Below, in pieces: positions 33,542 to 41,395 of a stretch of DNA of 64,000 bases; position 1 is the first letter of the stretch, and every line of letters begins with the position of its first letter. Under the pieces are notes generated by a model, which saw only the letters and a program-made list of their open reading frames with translations, was not told the DNA's origin and searched no databases. The position numbers were made by a program, and so were the translations under genes. The DNA comes from UBA1732 sp045114235. GTDB lineage: Bacteria > Verrucomicrobiota > Lentisphaeria > Victivallales > UBA1829. The stretch covers positions 17,691 to 81,690 of the forward strand of contig JBGUKB010000068.1 in NCBI GenBank assembly GCA_045114235.1, given 5' to 3'.

Positions 33542-34143
33542 TCAAGATCAACACTTCGCATATCCTCCCCGACACCCCGTATCTGCTCGACGGCATGGAA
33601 TCCGCCGAGATCCTGGAGCTCCCGCCGGACGCCGATCCGCCGCTCGCTCCCGCGGGCGGCATCACGTACCATCTTTCGGCGGTCATGGCAGGCGCCGACC
33701 TCGTCGTGACCGGCAGGGCGTCCGTCCCGCTCGCCACGGTCTGCGCGCGCTGTCTCGACGACATCCGCGTAACGGTCGCCGTCAAGGATCTGTGTTTCCA
33801 CTTCGAAAAGGTCCGCGACCTGGAAGTCGACCTCACGGACGACGTTCGCGAGGAGCTTCTCCTCGCCGTTCCGTCCTGCTTCTACTGTTCCCCGGACTGC
33901 AAGGGCATCTGCCCGGTATGCGGCGCGAACCTCAACCATGCCTCGTGTTCCTGCGACACGCGGGAGGCGGAACCCGAACCGGACGCCGCCGCGCCGTCGC
34001 CGTGGGACCAGCTCGACGCGCTGAAACTCGCGCCGGAAAAACCCGCGAAAAAGACAGCCGCGAAGAAACCGGCAGAGAAGAAGCCGACTGCGAAGAAGCC
34101 CGCGGCAAAGAAATCCACCTCGAAAAAGCCCCCGAAGCAATAA
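33538..34143 (+). CDS. DUF177 (YceD-like) protein with basic Lys/Ala/Pro tail
   Basis: A 201-residue protein. The first 150 or so residues match DUF177/YceD: a beta domain, VCARCLDDIRVTV near residue 66, and a second cysteine cluster CSPDCKGICPVCGANLNH near residue 120. DUF177 is associated with 23S rRNA accumulation and usually precedes rpmF. Here rpmF does not follow; a double-hairpin element does. The last 45 residues are a low-complexity tail of AKKPA-type repeats resembling histone H1 tails. ATG 33538 overlaps the coaD stop. The tail may bind RNA or DNA (inference). Confidence 0.82.
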   Translation: MIKINTSHILPDTPYLLDGMESAEILELPPDADPPLAPAGGITYHLSAVMAGADLVVTGRASVPLATVCARCLDDIRVTVAVKDLCFHFEKVRDLEVDLTDDVREELLLAVPSCFYCSPDCKGICPVCGANLNHASCSCDTREAEPEPDAAAPSPWDQLDALKLAPEKPAKKTAAKKPAEKKPTAKKPAAKKSTSKKPPKQ

Positions 34144-34149
34144 GGGAGG

Positions 34150-34196
34150 GGAGGACAAGTCCTCCACTGCAATAGTGCCGTGCTGCGCTACGGCAC
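34150..34196 (+). repeat. Double-hairpin 3'-end element, copy B
   Basis: Stem 1 is GGAGGAC-AA-GTCCTCC (34150-34165), linker ACTGCAATA, and stem 2 is GTGCCGT-GCTGCGCT-ACGGCAC (34175-34196). It starts 7 nt after the DUF177 stop codon, in the sense orientation of that gene. Confidence 0.85.
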
Positions 34197-34235
34197 GGGG
34201 AAATACGTTTTGTCTTTCCGATCTCCGATCGCCTG

Positions 34236-34270
34236 AAAAAAAGCCCTCCGGTCATGGAAGAGCGAAGGGC
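34236..34270 (-). terminator. Rho-independent terminator of hppA
   Basis: On the minus strand GCCCT (34266-34270) pairs with AGGGC (34243-34247) and is followed directly by seven T (34236-34242). It lies 35 nt after the pyrophosphatase stop. Confidence 0.6.
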
Positions 34271-34305
34271 AAAAAGGGAAACAAATCCGGAAACCGGATC
34301 GTGTC

Positions 34306-36588
34306 TTATTTCTGGATAAGGCCGAGCCATTCCTGGATGGCGGGGGCGACCTTGATGAAGAGCGGAGTGAAGACGACCGCGACCATGCTCATGAGCTTCA
34401 CGAGGATGTTCAGGGCCGGACCGCTGGTGTCCTTGCAGGGATCGCCGACGGTGTCGCCGATGACGGCCGCGCCGTGAACGGGGTTCTTGGTGCCGTCCGG
34501 GAGCTTCTTGCCGCCGAAATTGCCTTTTTCGATGTGCTTCTTGGCGTTGTCCCACGCGCCGCCGGCGTTGTTCAGCATGCAGGCGAGGGAGAATCCGCAG
34601 GTTAGGCCGCCGATGAGCAGGCCCATGATGCCGGGCACGCCGAGGATCAGGCCGGTGGCGACCGGGATGATGATGGCGAGGAGCGCGGGGAGCATCATCT
34701 CGTGCTGGGCGCCCTTGGTGGAGATCGCCACGCAGCGGGCGTAGTCGGGCTTGCCGGTGCCGTCCATGATGCCGGGGATCGTGCGGAACTGGCGGCGGAC
34801 CTCCTCGACCATGCGTCCGGCGGCGCGTCCGACTGCCTTCATGGTGAGGGCGCAGAAGACGAACGCCATCATGGCTCCGAGGAAGCATCCGCAGAGGAAC
34901 ATCGGGTTCATGACGTTGATCTTGAAGAAATCGACGAGGACGGCGAAGTGGTCGGAATCCAGCAGAAGTTTCGCCTTGACCTCCATCGGGAACGCATTGA
35001 ACTTGCTGCCCCAGATCTCGATCTCCTGGATCTCGGCGGCGAGCAGCGCCATGGCGGTGAGGGCGGCGGACCCGATGGCGAATCCCTTGCCCGTGGCGGC
35101 CGTGGTGTTGCCGAGCATATCGAGGGCGTCGGTGCGTTCGCGGACGTGCGGCGGGAGCGCGGACATCTCGGCGTTGCCGCCGGCGTTGTCGGCGATGGGG
35201 CCGTAGGCGTCCGTGGCGAGCGTGATGCCGAGCGTGGCGAGCATGCCGACGGCGGCGAACCCGATGCCGTACAGGCCGAAGATCGTGCCCTGCGTGAAGC
35301 CGCCCGCGCAGGCAAACGAACTGATGATCGCGGCGACGGTCGCGACGACCGGGATCGCGGCGGAGAGCATACCGAGGGAAAGGCCGTAGATGATGGTCGG
35401 AGCGGGACCCATCTGCGCCTGCGCAGCGAGTTCCTTGGTCGGCTTGTATTCGTCGGAGGTGTAATACTCGGTGCTGTAGCCGATCACCACGCCGGCGACC
35501 AGGCCGGAGACGATCGCGCCGAACACGCCCCAGGTGAGGATGCCGAACCACGCCAGGACGGCGCACGCGACGACGATCAGGACGGAGCTGCCCCAGGTGC
35601 CGAGGCGCAGCGCGCGGAGGAGAGTGCCCATGCTCGCGCCTTCCTTGCAGCGGACCGCGAAGATGCCGATCAGGGACAGCACCACGCCGATGCCCGCGAC
35701 AATCATCGGGGCGTTCACGTAGGCGACCGTGGTCTTCATCGCGGCGGGGATGGCGGCGCCGAGGGCGGCGGTGGAGAGGATGGAGCCGCAATAGGATTCG
35801 TAGAGGTCCGCGCCCATGCCCGCGACGTCGCCGACGTTGTCGCCGACGTTGTCCGCGATGGTGGCGGGGTTGCGCGGGTCGTCCTCGGGAATGCCCGCCT
35901 CGACCTTGCCGACAAGGTCGGCGCCGACGTCAGCCGCCTTCGTGTAGATGCCGCCGCCGACGCGAGCAAAGAGCGCCTGCGTGGAAGCGCCCATGCCGAA
36001 CGTCAGCATGGTGGTCGTGATCTCGACGAACTTGTGCGCGGCGTCGAATCCGGGCGCGACGAGCGGGAGACCGAGGAACGAAAGGCCCTGCGCCATGTGC
36101 TCGGGCGTGTAGACCAGGCGGTCAAGAATGAAATACCACACGGTGATGTCGAACAGGCCGAACCCGACCACGGCGAGTCCCATGACCGCGCCGGACCGGA
36201 ACGCGACCTGAAGGCCGCGGTTCAGGCTTTCGCTCGCGCCCTGCGCCGTACGGCTGGACGCGCAGGTGGCCGTCTTCATGCCCACGAAGCCGCAGAGGCC
36301 GGAGTAGAAGCCGCCGGTCAGAAATGCGACCGGGACGAAGGGGTTCTGGAGTTTCAGGACCGCCAGAATCGCGAAGATCACGAAGAGGACGGCGAAGACG
36401 ATGCCGACGCGCGAATACTGCTGTTTCAGGTACGCCATCGCGCCGTCGCGCACATATCCGGCGATCTCCTCCATGCGTTCGTTGCCCGTGCCGGCACGTT
36501 TCATCAGGATGTAGCACAAAATGGCGGAGAGAAGAGCGACGATGGCACAAATGGGAGCGATCCACCAGATGGACGTAGATCCGAACAT
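34306..36588 (-). CDS. hppA: Membrane-bound K+-stimulated pyrophosphatase (Na+ or H+ pump)
   Basis: Couples PPi hydrolysis to ion export across the inner membrane. The 760-residue protein has about sixteen membrane spans and the catalytic signature GADLVGKVEAGIPEDDPRNP (near residue 220), followed by NVGDNVGDVAGMGADLYESY. The GNTTAATGKGFAIGSAALTA segment near residue 490 has Ala where K+-independent enzymes have Lys, marking the K+-dependent class. That class includes Na+, H+ and dual pumps; I cannot choose between them by eye. It has its own promoter and terminator. Together with PPi-PFK it links glycolytic PPi to ion gradients. Confidence 0.95.
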   Translation of the reverse strand: MFGSTSIWWIAPICAIVALLSAILCYILMKRAGTGNERMEEIAGYVRDGAMAYLKQQYSRVGIVFAVLFVIFAILAVLKLQNPFVPVAFLTGGFYSGLCGFVGMKTATCASSRTAQGASESLNRGLQVAFRSGAVMGLAVVGFGLFDITVWYFILDRLVYTPEHMAQGLSFLGLPLVAPGFDAAHKFVEITTTMLTFGMGASTQALFARVGGGIYTKAADVGADLVGKVEAGIPEDDPRNPATIADNVGDNVGDVAGMGADLYESYCGSILSTAALGAAIPAAMKTTVAYVNAPMIVAGIGVVLSLIGIFAVRCKEGASMGTLLRALRLGTWGSSVLIVVACAVLAWFGILTWGVFGAIVSGLVAGVVIGYSTEYYTSDEYKPTKELAAQAQMGPAPTIIYGLSLGMLSAAIPVVATVAAIISSFACAGGFTQGTIFGLYGIGFAAVGMLATLGITLATDAYGPIADNAGGNAEMSALPPHVRERTDALDMLGNTTAATGKGFAIGSAALTAMALLAAEIQEIEIWGSKFNAFPMEVKAKLLLDSDHFAVLVDFFKINVMNPMFLCGCFLGAMMAFVFCALTMKAVGRAAGRMVEEVRRQFRTIPGIMDGTGKPDYARCVAISTKGAQHEMMLPALLAIIIPVATGLILGVPGIMGLLIGGLTCGFSLACMLNNAGGAWDNAKKHIEKGNFGGKKLPDGTKNPVHGAAVIGDTVGDPCKDTSGPALNILVKLMSMVAVVFTPLFIKVAPAIQEWLGLIQK

Positions 36589-36634
36589 AAGAACAACCTC
36601 CGGATATTAAGTTAAAAAATATTTTATGCTATTT

Positions 36635-36663
36635 AAAATACACCGCATGAGGAGTTTTTTCAA
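36635..36663 (-). promoter_or_regulatory. Promoter of hppA
   Basis: Minus-strand TTGAAA (36658-36663) and TATTTT (36635-36640), 17-nt spacer, about 47 nt before the ATG. The -35 lies in CTTGAAAAAACTCC, close to the form seen at purL and greA. Confidence 0.65.
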
Positions 36664-36701
36664 GCGGAAACACACGGAGAAAAAGAGATTTGCATGGTCT
36701 C

Positions 36702-36747
36702 ATGCCCGAGCGAAGCCGGGCATTACCGCAGTGGAGGCTCCGCCTCC
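36702..36747 (-). repeat. Double-hairpin 3'-end element, copy C (overlaps coding end)
   Basis: Read on the minus strand: stem 1 GGAGGC-GGA-GCCTCC (36747-36733), linker ACTGCGGTA, stem 2 ATGCCCG-GCTTCGCT-CGGGCAT (36723-36702). The element encodes the last residues (EAEPPLR) and stop codon of the glycosyltransferase gene and has the same orientation. Confidence 0.85.
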
Positions 36748-37658
36748 TTCGGAACGAGCGGGACCGGGGAGTCCTTCTTGTGGAAGAAGTCCTGTTGGAA
36801 TGCGTATTTTTCGCCGCGGTAACAGCTCATGCGCTGCGTCCAGCGGTAGCGGAGACCTTTGAAGTAATAGCCGAGTTCATGATGGCGGCAAAGATAGAGA
36901 ATGTCGCGGGCGGCTTCGGCAGCGAAACCGACGAACGCACGGCAGAAACACGGCTTCGCGCCGTAGAGCATGCCGTTCGCAATCCCTTCGTTGTAGAACC
37001 GTTTCCGAAGGATTTTCGGCGTATAATTGTGCGAATGGACGACTGCGGCGTTTTTCTCGTAGACGATTCTCAACCCGGATTCGCGGATGCGGAACGCCCA
37101 GTCGATATCCTCCGAATACTGGAACGCCGGATTGAACCGGATCCGACGTGCGACGTCCGCGCGGACCGCGGAGAAGACCAGCGAGAACATGAACCCCCAG
37201 GTGGCCGCAACCGTGCCGTCGCCGAATGCGCGTTCATAGTCCTTGCGCACCAAAGGCAGGGCGTCCGCGCGCGGGAGCTGGTTGCCGTAGACCGCGCCGA
37301 CGCCGGGATCATGGAGCGGGGCGACGATGCGCTCGACGGCGTCGCGGCTGCACGGGACGGCGTCGGAATTGTTGAAGACGATGTATTTGCCGTGCGCTGC
37401 GTCGACCGCGCGGTTCAGGACGCGGGGCGGATTGTACGGCTGGCCGTCCCACGGGACGACCGTGACGGACGGAAACAACGCGGCAGCTTCCAGCGTGCCG
37501 TCGGTGGAATTATCGTCGAAGAGCAGGATCTCCATGCGGTCGGCGACGGTCTGCTCGCAGAGCATGGCGAGCGTATCGCGGATGAAGTCGCGGTCGTTGT
37601 GGGAACGCACCACGACGGTGATCTCGGGCGGACAACTGGTCGGTGTTTCCGCGGGCAT
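36723..37658 (-). CDS. Family 2 glycosyltransferase
   Basis: A 311-residue GT-A fold enzyme. It opens with the nucleotide-sugar-binding strand ITVVVRSHNDRDFIRDTL (residues 13-30), then LLFDDNSTDGTLE near residue 45, VFNNSDAVPC near residue 94 (the DxD position reads NSD), and a YSEDIDWAFRIRESG acceptor/catalytic motif near residue 185. The order and the ED-DW motif resemble rhamnosyltransferase-like GT2 proteins. It follows the phosphodiesterase after 6 nt. Its C-terminal residues and stop are supplied by the double-hairpin element. Probably builds LPS or other surface glycan. Confidence 0.88.
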   Translation of the reverse strand: MPAETPTSCPPEITVVVRSHNDRDFIRDTLAMLCEQTVADRMEILLFDDNSTDGTLEAAALFPSVTVVPWDGQPYNPPRVLNRAVDAAHGKYIVFNNSDAVPCSRDAVERIVAPLHDPGVGAVYGNQLPRADALPLVRKDYERAFGDGTVAATWGFMFSLVFSAVRADVARRIRFNPAFQYSEDIDWAFRIRESGLRIVYEKNAAVVHSHNYTPKILRKRFYNEGIANGMLYGAKPCFCRAFVGFAAEAARDILYLCRHHELGYYFKGLRYRWTQRMSCYRGEKYAFQQDFFHKKDSPVPLVPKEAEPPLR

Positions 37659-37664
37659 GGGAGG

Positions 37665-38831
37665 TCACGCTCCGGCGGTTTTCAGTTCGAAAGCGCCCTG
37701 TTTCATCAGGCGGAAGAAATCGGCGATCTCGCGCGGATGTTCGGAGAGCTCGTTCACGGAGAGGATGCAGGCCGTGGAATCGCGGTCGTCGGGCGAGAAT
37801 CCGTGCATGCCGGGGATGGGCTTGTTGCCCATGTCGCTCGGGACCAGCTGGATGCCGGGATCGAGCAGGAATATTTCGTCGCCGTAGCTGGCATCGGCGA
37901 AATCGACGTGGAGCGCGGTCTTTTCCTCCGGCGTGAGCCAGTGGCCGGGCGCGTCGGCGACGGCATCCATGACCGGCTTGCGCGCATCGGGGTTCGGGAA
38001 CCACACGCGGAGCATGGTGGAATCGTAGGCAGCGATGTAATCCTGCCCGAACTTGAGCGGAAGCGCTTCGAGTTTGGACTTGATGTCGGTCTCGCCCTTC
38101 AGCGGCGTCATGCCGTGGTCGGAGAAGATGCAGAAGTCGACGCGGCGGAAATGGGCCCGCGCGGTCTCAAGCAGGCCGCGGACCTTGCCGGAGAACGCCT
38201 CAAGATGCTTCGCCACGACTTCGGGCTCGTGCACGTGGAAATGCAGCATGCTGTCCAGTCCGGCCGTGTAGACGAAGAAGAACTCCGTCTTCTCCTCCTC
38301 CAGCAGCTTCTTCGCGGCGGCAATGTTCTGGTCGTCGTTCAGATGCCAGTTCGAGATGTGGAACGGCACGCCGGATTCGGTCAGGACGTCCCGGAGGTTT
38401 TTCACGGGCGCCAGGCCGTGCGGCGCGAAAATGTCCTGTTTCTCGCAGTAGTCGAAGAATGGCAGGCGGGCGTACGGCACGCGGTAGAGGTTGAAGTAGC
38501 CCGTGAATTTTTTCCGGCGCGCCAGCCAGAGGCTCACGCGGTGGCGGATGCGGTGGTTGTCGAAGATGACGGACGGATGCAGGAAGGGATGCAGGAACCG
38601 GAAAAAGGAGAACGGGGATTCCGCTCCCTTCGGACGGTAGAAAAAGCTGAAATGGCCGTGTTTCGTGGGCGGTTCGCCGGTCAGGATCGTGGGGACGCAT
38701 GTCGAAGAATAGCCGAACTGCGTACGGACGGGAAGCCGGACCGGGAATTCATCCATCATAAAGCGGTAGCGCTGGACGATCTCGTACCCGAGCGCGTCGC
38801 TGAACATAAAAATCTTAACACGGTCCTTCAA
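37665..38831 (-). CDS. Alkaline-phosphatase-superfamily phosphodiesterase
   Basis: A 388-residue member of the type I phosphodiesterase/nucleotide pyrophosphatase superfamily. Metal and nucleophile positions can be followed: FMFSDALGYE near residue 8 (first metal Asp), GYSSTCVPTILTGEPPTKHG near residue 40 (nucleophile Ser/Thr region), and FCIFSDHGMTP near residue 245 (metal Asp-His), with GMHGF near residue 343. The preferred start is TTG at 38831, supported by a CCGGAG 9 nt upstream; the first ATG would be at 38807. There is no signal peptide. It lies just upstream of the GT2 gene and has its own promoter. It may release or transfer phospho-substituents of surface glycans (inference). Confidence 0.8.
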   Translation of the reverse strand: MKDRVKIFMFSDALGYEIVQRYRFMMDEFPVRLPVRTQFGYSSTCVPTILTGEPPTKHGHFSFFYRPKGAESPFSFFRFLHPFLHPSVIFDNHRIRHRVSLWLARRKKFTGYFNLYRVPYARLPFFDYCEKQDIFAPHGLAPVKNLRDVLTESGVPFHISNWHLNDDQNIAAAKKLLEEEKTEFFFVYTAGLDSMLHFHVHEPEVVAKHLEAFSGKVRGLLETARAHFRRVDFCIFSDHGMTPLKGETDIKSKLEALPLKFGQDYIAAYDSTMLRVWFPNPDARKPVMDAVADAPGHWLTPEEKTALHVDFADASYGDEIFLLDPGIQLVPSDMGNKPIPGMHGFSPDDRDSTACILSVNELSEHPREIADFFRLMKQGAFELKTAGA

Positions 38832-38867
38832 GGCTTTGTCTCCGGAAACAGAATAACAGGATATAAT

Positions 38868-38896
38868 AATTTAGCACGAAAATATAGTATTTTCAA
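38868..38896 (-). promoter_or_regulatory. Promoter of the phosphodiesterase-GT2 pair
   Basis: Minus-strand TTGAAA (38891-38896) and TAAATT (38868-38873), 17-nt spacer, about 37 nt before the TTG start codon. Confidence 0.6.
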
Positions 38897-38908
38897 GCCA
38901 AAAAAGGA

Positions 38909-39916
38909 TTAATTATACCGTTTCCAGAGCCGGATAAACGTGTCGGTTTCGTGTTCAGGATCTTCCAGGCAGGTCGTCAGCAGGCGCAGGAGCTTCACGC
39001 GCGGATGCACGGCCAGCGGAGAGAGGAGTTCCGGCAGGACCGGAGCGCTGAGGATCGAGAGGATCATGGACTTCAGGGAACGCGGCCCGGCGTCCGCGAT
39101 GCGGCAGGCGGAGAAATGCGCGTCGGCGGAGGCGATATGACGGGTGATCTCCGTTGCAACAAGCGTTATGGTACGTTCCCAGCAGTCCAGATGATACGCG
39201 TAGTCCGGCTCCCTGCCCGTGCCGGGGGCGTATTTGAACGCAAGCGCGTCTTCGTATGCGGGGACCAGCCAGGACGCCTCATGATACTTGCGGAGCGCTT
39301 CGAGGCGTTCCGTCCCGGTCCTGCGGTAGTCGTGATGCACGACCAGGATCGCATCGCCGCAGCCCAGCGCGGCCTTGTGAATGTTGCGCCGGACGAAATC
39401 CGCCTCGTTCGGGTCGGACGCGCGCTGACGGGCGAAAAGCAGCCCCGCGCCGCGGTTGAGGAGGAGACGGGCGGCCTCGGTCCAGGGGAGTTCGGAGAAC
39501 GGACGGCGGGGCGCGTCGTCGAAGATGTGTTCATCGCCGAAGATGATGCGGCATCCGGCGAAAAGCTCCTGGATCATCAGGGTGTGGGCGTCTTTGTACA
39601 GTGCCTTCAGGGATTTGACGCAGCAGAAATCGATGTCGATGGCGAGCTTGCCGCGCCATTCCGAAGAAATGGAATTCAGCAGGTCGTGAAGGCCCGGAGA
39701 CGGCTTCTGTCCGTTCATCACCACGAAGAAATCCAAGTCGTTGTACGGCATGCCGTCGGGCGTGGCACCCCCCTCGCCCCGTCCGTAGCCGCCGCCGAGC
39801 GCGACGGCGCGGATCGCGGAGGATTCCGGCGAGGCGGCAAGGGAAGCCCGGATGCCGTCGATGGCGTCCTGGATATGGCGTTCAACACGGGGGTCTGCGG
39901 ATTTGGAGTAGGACAT
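38909..39916 (-). CDS. Pol-beta-type nucleotidyltransferase
   Basis: A 335-residue protein with a classical nucleotidyltransferase core: ALGGGYGRGEGG near residues 45-56 (GG-x-GRGE) and NDLDFFVVMNG near residue 63 (the D-x-D metal pair). A further acidic residue in AIDIDFCCV near residue 95 could complete the triad. The C-terminal 200 residues are helical. It lies 25 nt downstream of the LPS kinase gene, so a role in the surface-glycan group is plausible, but the substrate is unknown. It is not similar to the nucleotidyltransferase at 29487-30680. Confidence 0.78.
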   Translation of the reverse strand: MSYSKSADPRVERHIQDAIDGIRASLAASPESSAIRAVALGGGYGRGEGGATPDGMPYNDLDFFVVMNGQKPSPGLHDLLNSISSEWRGKLAIDIDFCCVKSLKALYKDAHTLMIQELFAGCRIIFGDEHIFDDAPRRPFSELPWTEAARLLLNRGAGLLFARQRASDPNEADFVRRNIHKAALGCGDAILVVHHDYRRTGTERLEALRKYHEASWLVPAYEDALAFKYAPGTGREPDYAYHLDCWERTITLVATEITRHIASADAHFSACRIADAGPRSLKSMILSILSAPVLPELLSPLAVHPRVKLLRLLTTCLEDPEHETDTFIRLWKRYN

Positions 39917-39941
39917 GGTCGGAAAAATGGGGTGGTTGAAA

Positions 39942-40754
39942 TCAGTTGCCGGAACATTCGGCGGGGAGACCAGGTTCGCGGCCGAATTCCTTGCGGTAGA
40001 GCTTGACCGCGGTCCGGAGGACGTCCGGCCAGATCTTCGCGTCCAGAACGCCCGCGCGGGGCGTGTACGCGGCGATGAAGCGGAGGGCGTCGCGCCGGGA
40101 AAGCCCGAGGTCCATGGCGGAGAAGAAGATCCCGGCCAGGTCCTTGACGCGGTAGCGGCGGCGGATGCGCGAACGCAACTGCGCCCGGTGGAGGTCGATC
40201 ACGTGAAGCTTGATGCGTTTCTCCTGAAGCGAGGCGGGATCCAGCAGGAAATGGCAGATGTAGCAGTCGCGGTGGTTCAGGCCGCTGCCGTGCATCCGGG
40301 CGATAGTCACGGCAAGTGCGCGGATAATGCGGTTCTTGAGCGCGGATGGCGGCGGGTTCGTCTTCCAGTCGCGGCAGAAATCCTCCAGGGAAATCATGCC
40401 GACGAGGTCCTCGGTCACCAGGAAGGATTCCATGGCGGCGGGATTGACGCCGCGGATGCCGAAGGCGCAGGCGGTCATGGTGGGGACGCCGAGCTTGTTC
40501 AGCAGGGAAATGGCGAGGTATTCGTTGGCGGACCCGATCACGGGAAGCTTGAACTGGAGCAGGTTCTTCCATATCTCGCGCCAGCCGACCGGGCCGTGGA
40601 GTTTGATGAAGTAGGATCTGCCGTCCATGCTGAAGCGCATGGTCTTGCGGTTCTTGACGTCGCGGAAGACCTCGCCTGTCACGGAAAACGCGCTGGCGAA
40701 CGGGTCCTTGCCCCAGGCTTTCTGAAACGTGTCGTTGAAGTAAAACTTTTCCAC
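39942..40754 (-). CDS. waaP: Lipopolysaccharide core heptose(I) kinase
   Basis: Phosphorylates the first heptose of the LPS inner core on the cytoplasmic side. The 270-residue protein aligns with WaaP/RfaP along its length: VTGEVFRDVKNRKTMRF near residue 29, YFIKLHGPVGWREIWKNLL, LGVPTMTACAFGIRGVNP, the kinase catalytic loop GLNHRDCYICHFLLD near residue 165, and the metal motif VIDLHRAQLR near residue 190. The start is a GTG (40754) with GAGG upstream, 12 nt after the chagasin-like gene. Longer open frames upstream overlap that gene. WaaP implies a heptose-containing core. Confidence 0.93.
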   Translation of the reverse strand: MEKFYFNDTFQKAWGKDPFASAFSVTGEVFRDVKNRKTMRFSMDGRSYFIKLHGPVGWREIWKNLLQFKLPVIGSANEYLAISLLNKLGVPTMTACAFGIRGVNPAAMESFLVTEDLVGMISLEDFCRDWKTNPPPSALKNRIIRALAVTIARMHGSGLNHRDCYICHFLLDPASLQEKRIKLHVIDLHRAQLRSRIRRRYRVKDLAGIFFSAMDLGLSRRDALRFIAAYTPRAGVLDAKIWPDVLRTAVKLYRKEFGREPGLPAECSGN

Positions 40755-40768
40755 GGGGACCTCGAATC

Positions 40769-41302
40769 TTACGGCAGGTTGGGCCGGACAGTCACGTTGC
40801 CCTTGGAATCCGTCATGTAGACGGGCGCCTCGTCCGGGGGCTGTTCGGCAGGATCGGTGGCGGCTTCCTCCGGCGTGCCGGTCGCACGTATCATGACCTC
40901 GAAATACTTCTCCGGGTCCGTCTTTTCCCAGCTGCTTTTGTACTCCATCGCGATGCCGCAGACGCCGGGGCCGATGACTCGGTAGGCAAAATAATGCGTG
41001 CCTTCCCGTCCCTCTACGGGCCGCAACCGGCGCGTGCCGTCCGGGTCGGGATCGGATTCGTAGCGCTCGCCCTTTTCGGCGAGGACCCGCACGCTGCCCG
41101 CGCCGTGGCGGGAATACCAGTCGTATCCGGCCTTGCCGTTCGAAGCCAGCGCCACCACGATGGTGTCGCCGACGCACAGGTCAAGCGTCCTGCCGGAATC
41201 CGAGTTCGTGAGCAGGATCTGCTGCGGGGACCGGCAGGAGACCGTGAGGCAGGCGGCGAGGGCCGCGAGGAAAAAACTGATCGTGAACCGGAAATGCGTC
41301 AT
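40769..41302 (-). CDS. Chagasin-like (MEROPS I42) putative protease-inhibitor lipoprotein
   Basis: A 177-residue exported protein. A hydrophobic signal (FTISFFLAALAACLT) runs into TVSC, a plausible lipobox with Cys23 as lipidation site. The mature part has the I42 pattern: a DTIVVALASN strand, the AGYDWYSR motif in place of the family's TGYxW, a GTHYFAYRVIGPGVC strand in place of the GxxxF loop, and MEYKSSWE at the third loop. Such proteins inhibit papain-like cysteine proteases. The C-terminal 45 residues are Pro/Glu-rich and not part of the fold. Upstream of waaP by 14 nt. Confidence 0.7.
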   Translation of the reverse strand: MTHFRFTISFFLAALAACLTVSCRSPQQILLTNSDSGRTLDLCVGDTIVVALASNGKAGYDWYSRHGAGSVRVLAEKGERYESDPDPDGTRRLRPVEGREGTHYFAYRVIGPGVCGIAMEYKSSWEKTDPEKYFEVMIRATGTPEEAATDPAEQPPDEAPVYMTDSKGNVTVRPNLP

Positions 41303-41334
41303 GGCCTGAGGCGGAATTGAGTTCAGTTGGCACG

Positions 41335-41369
41335 AAAAAAACGGGACGCCGCCCCGGCGGGATGGCCCG
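41335..41369 (-). terminator. Probable terminator of hcp
   Basis: Minus-strand CGGG (41369-41366) pairs with CCCG (41345-41342) around a GC-rich inner stem and is followed by seven T (41341-41335). It lies between hcp and the chagasin-like gene. Confidence 0.45.
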
Positions 41370-41395
41370 AACCGGAGCGGAGAAACGGATGCGGC

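Noticed and set aside
40755..41177. N-terminal extension of WaaP from an upstream ATG
   Set aside because: It is an out-of-frame reading of the chagasin-like gene; the WaaP-like sequence begins only at the GTG at 40754.
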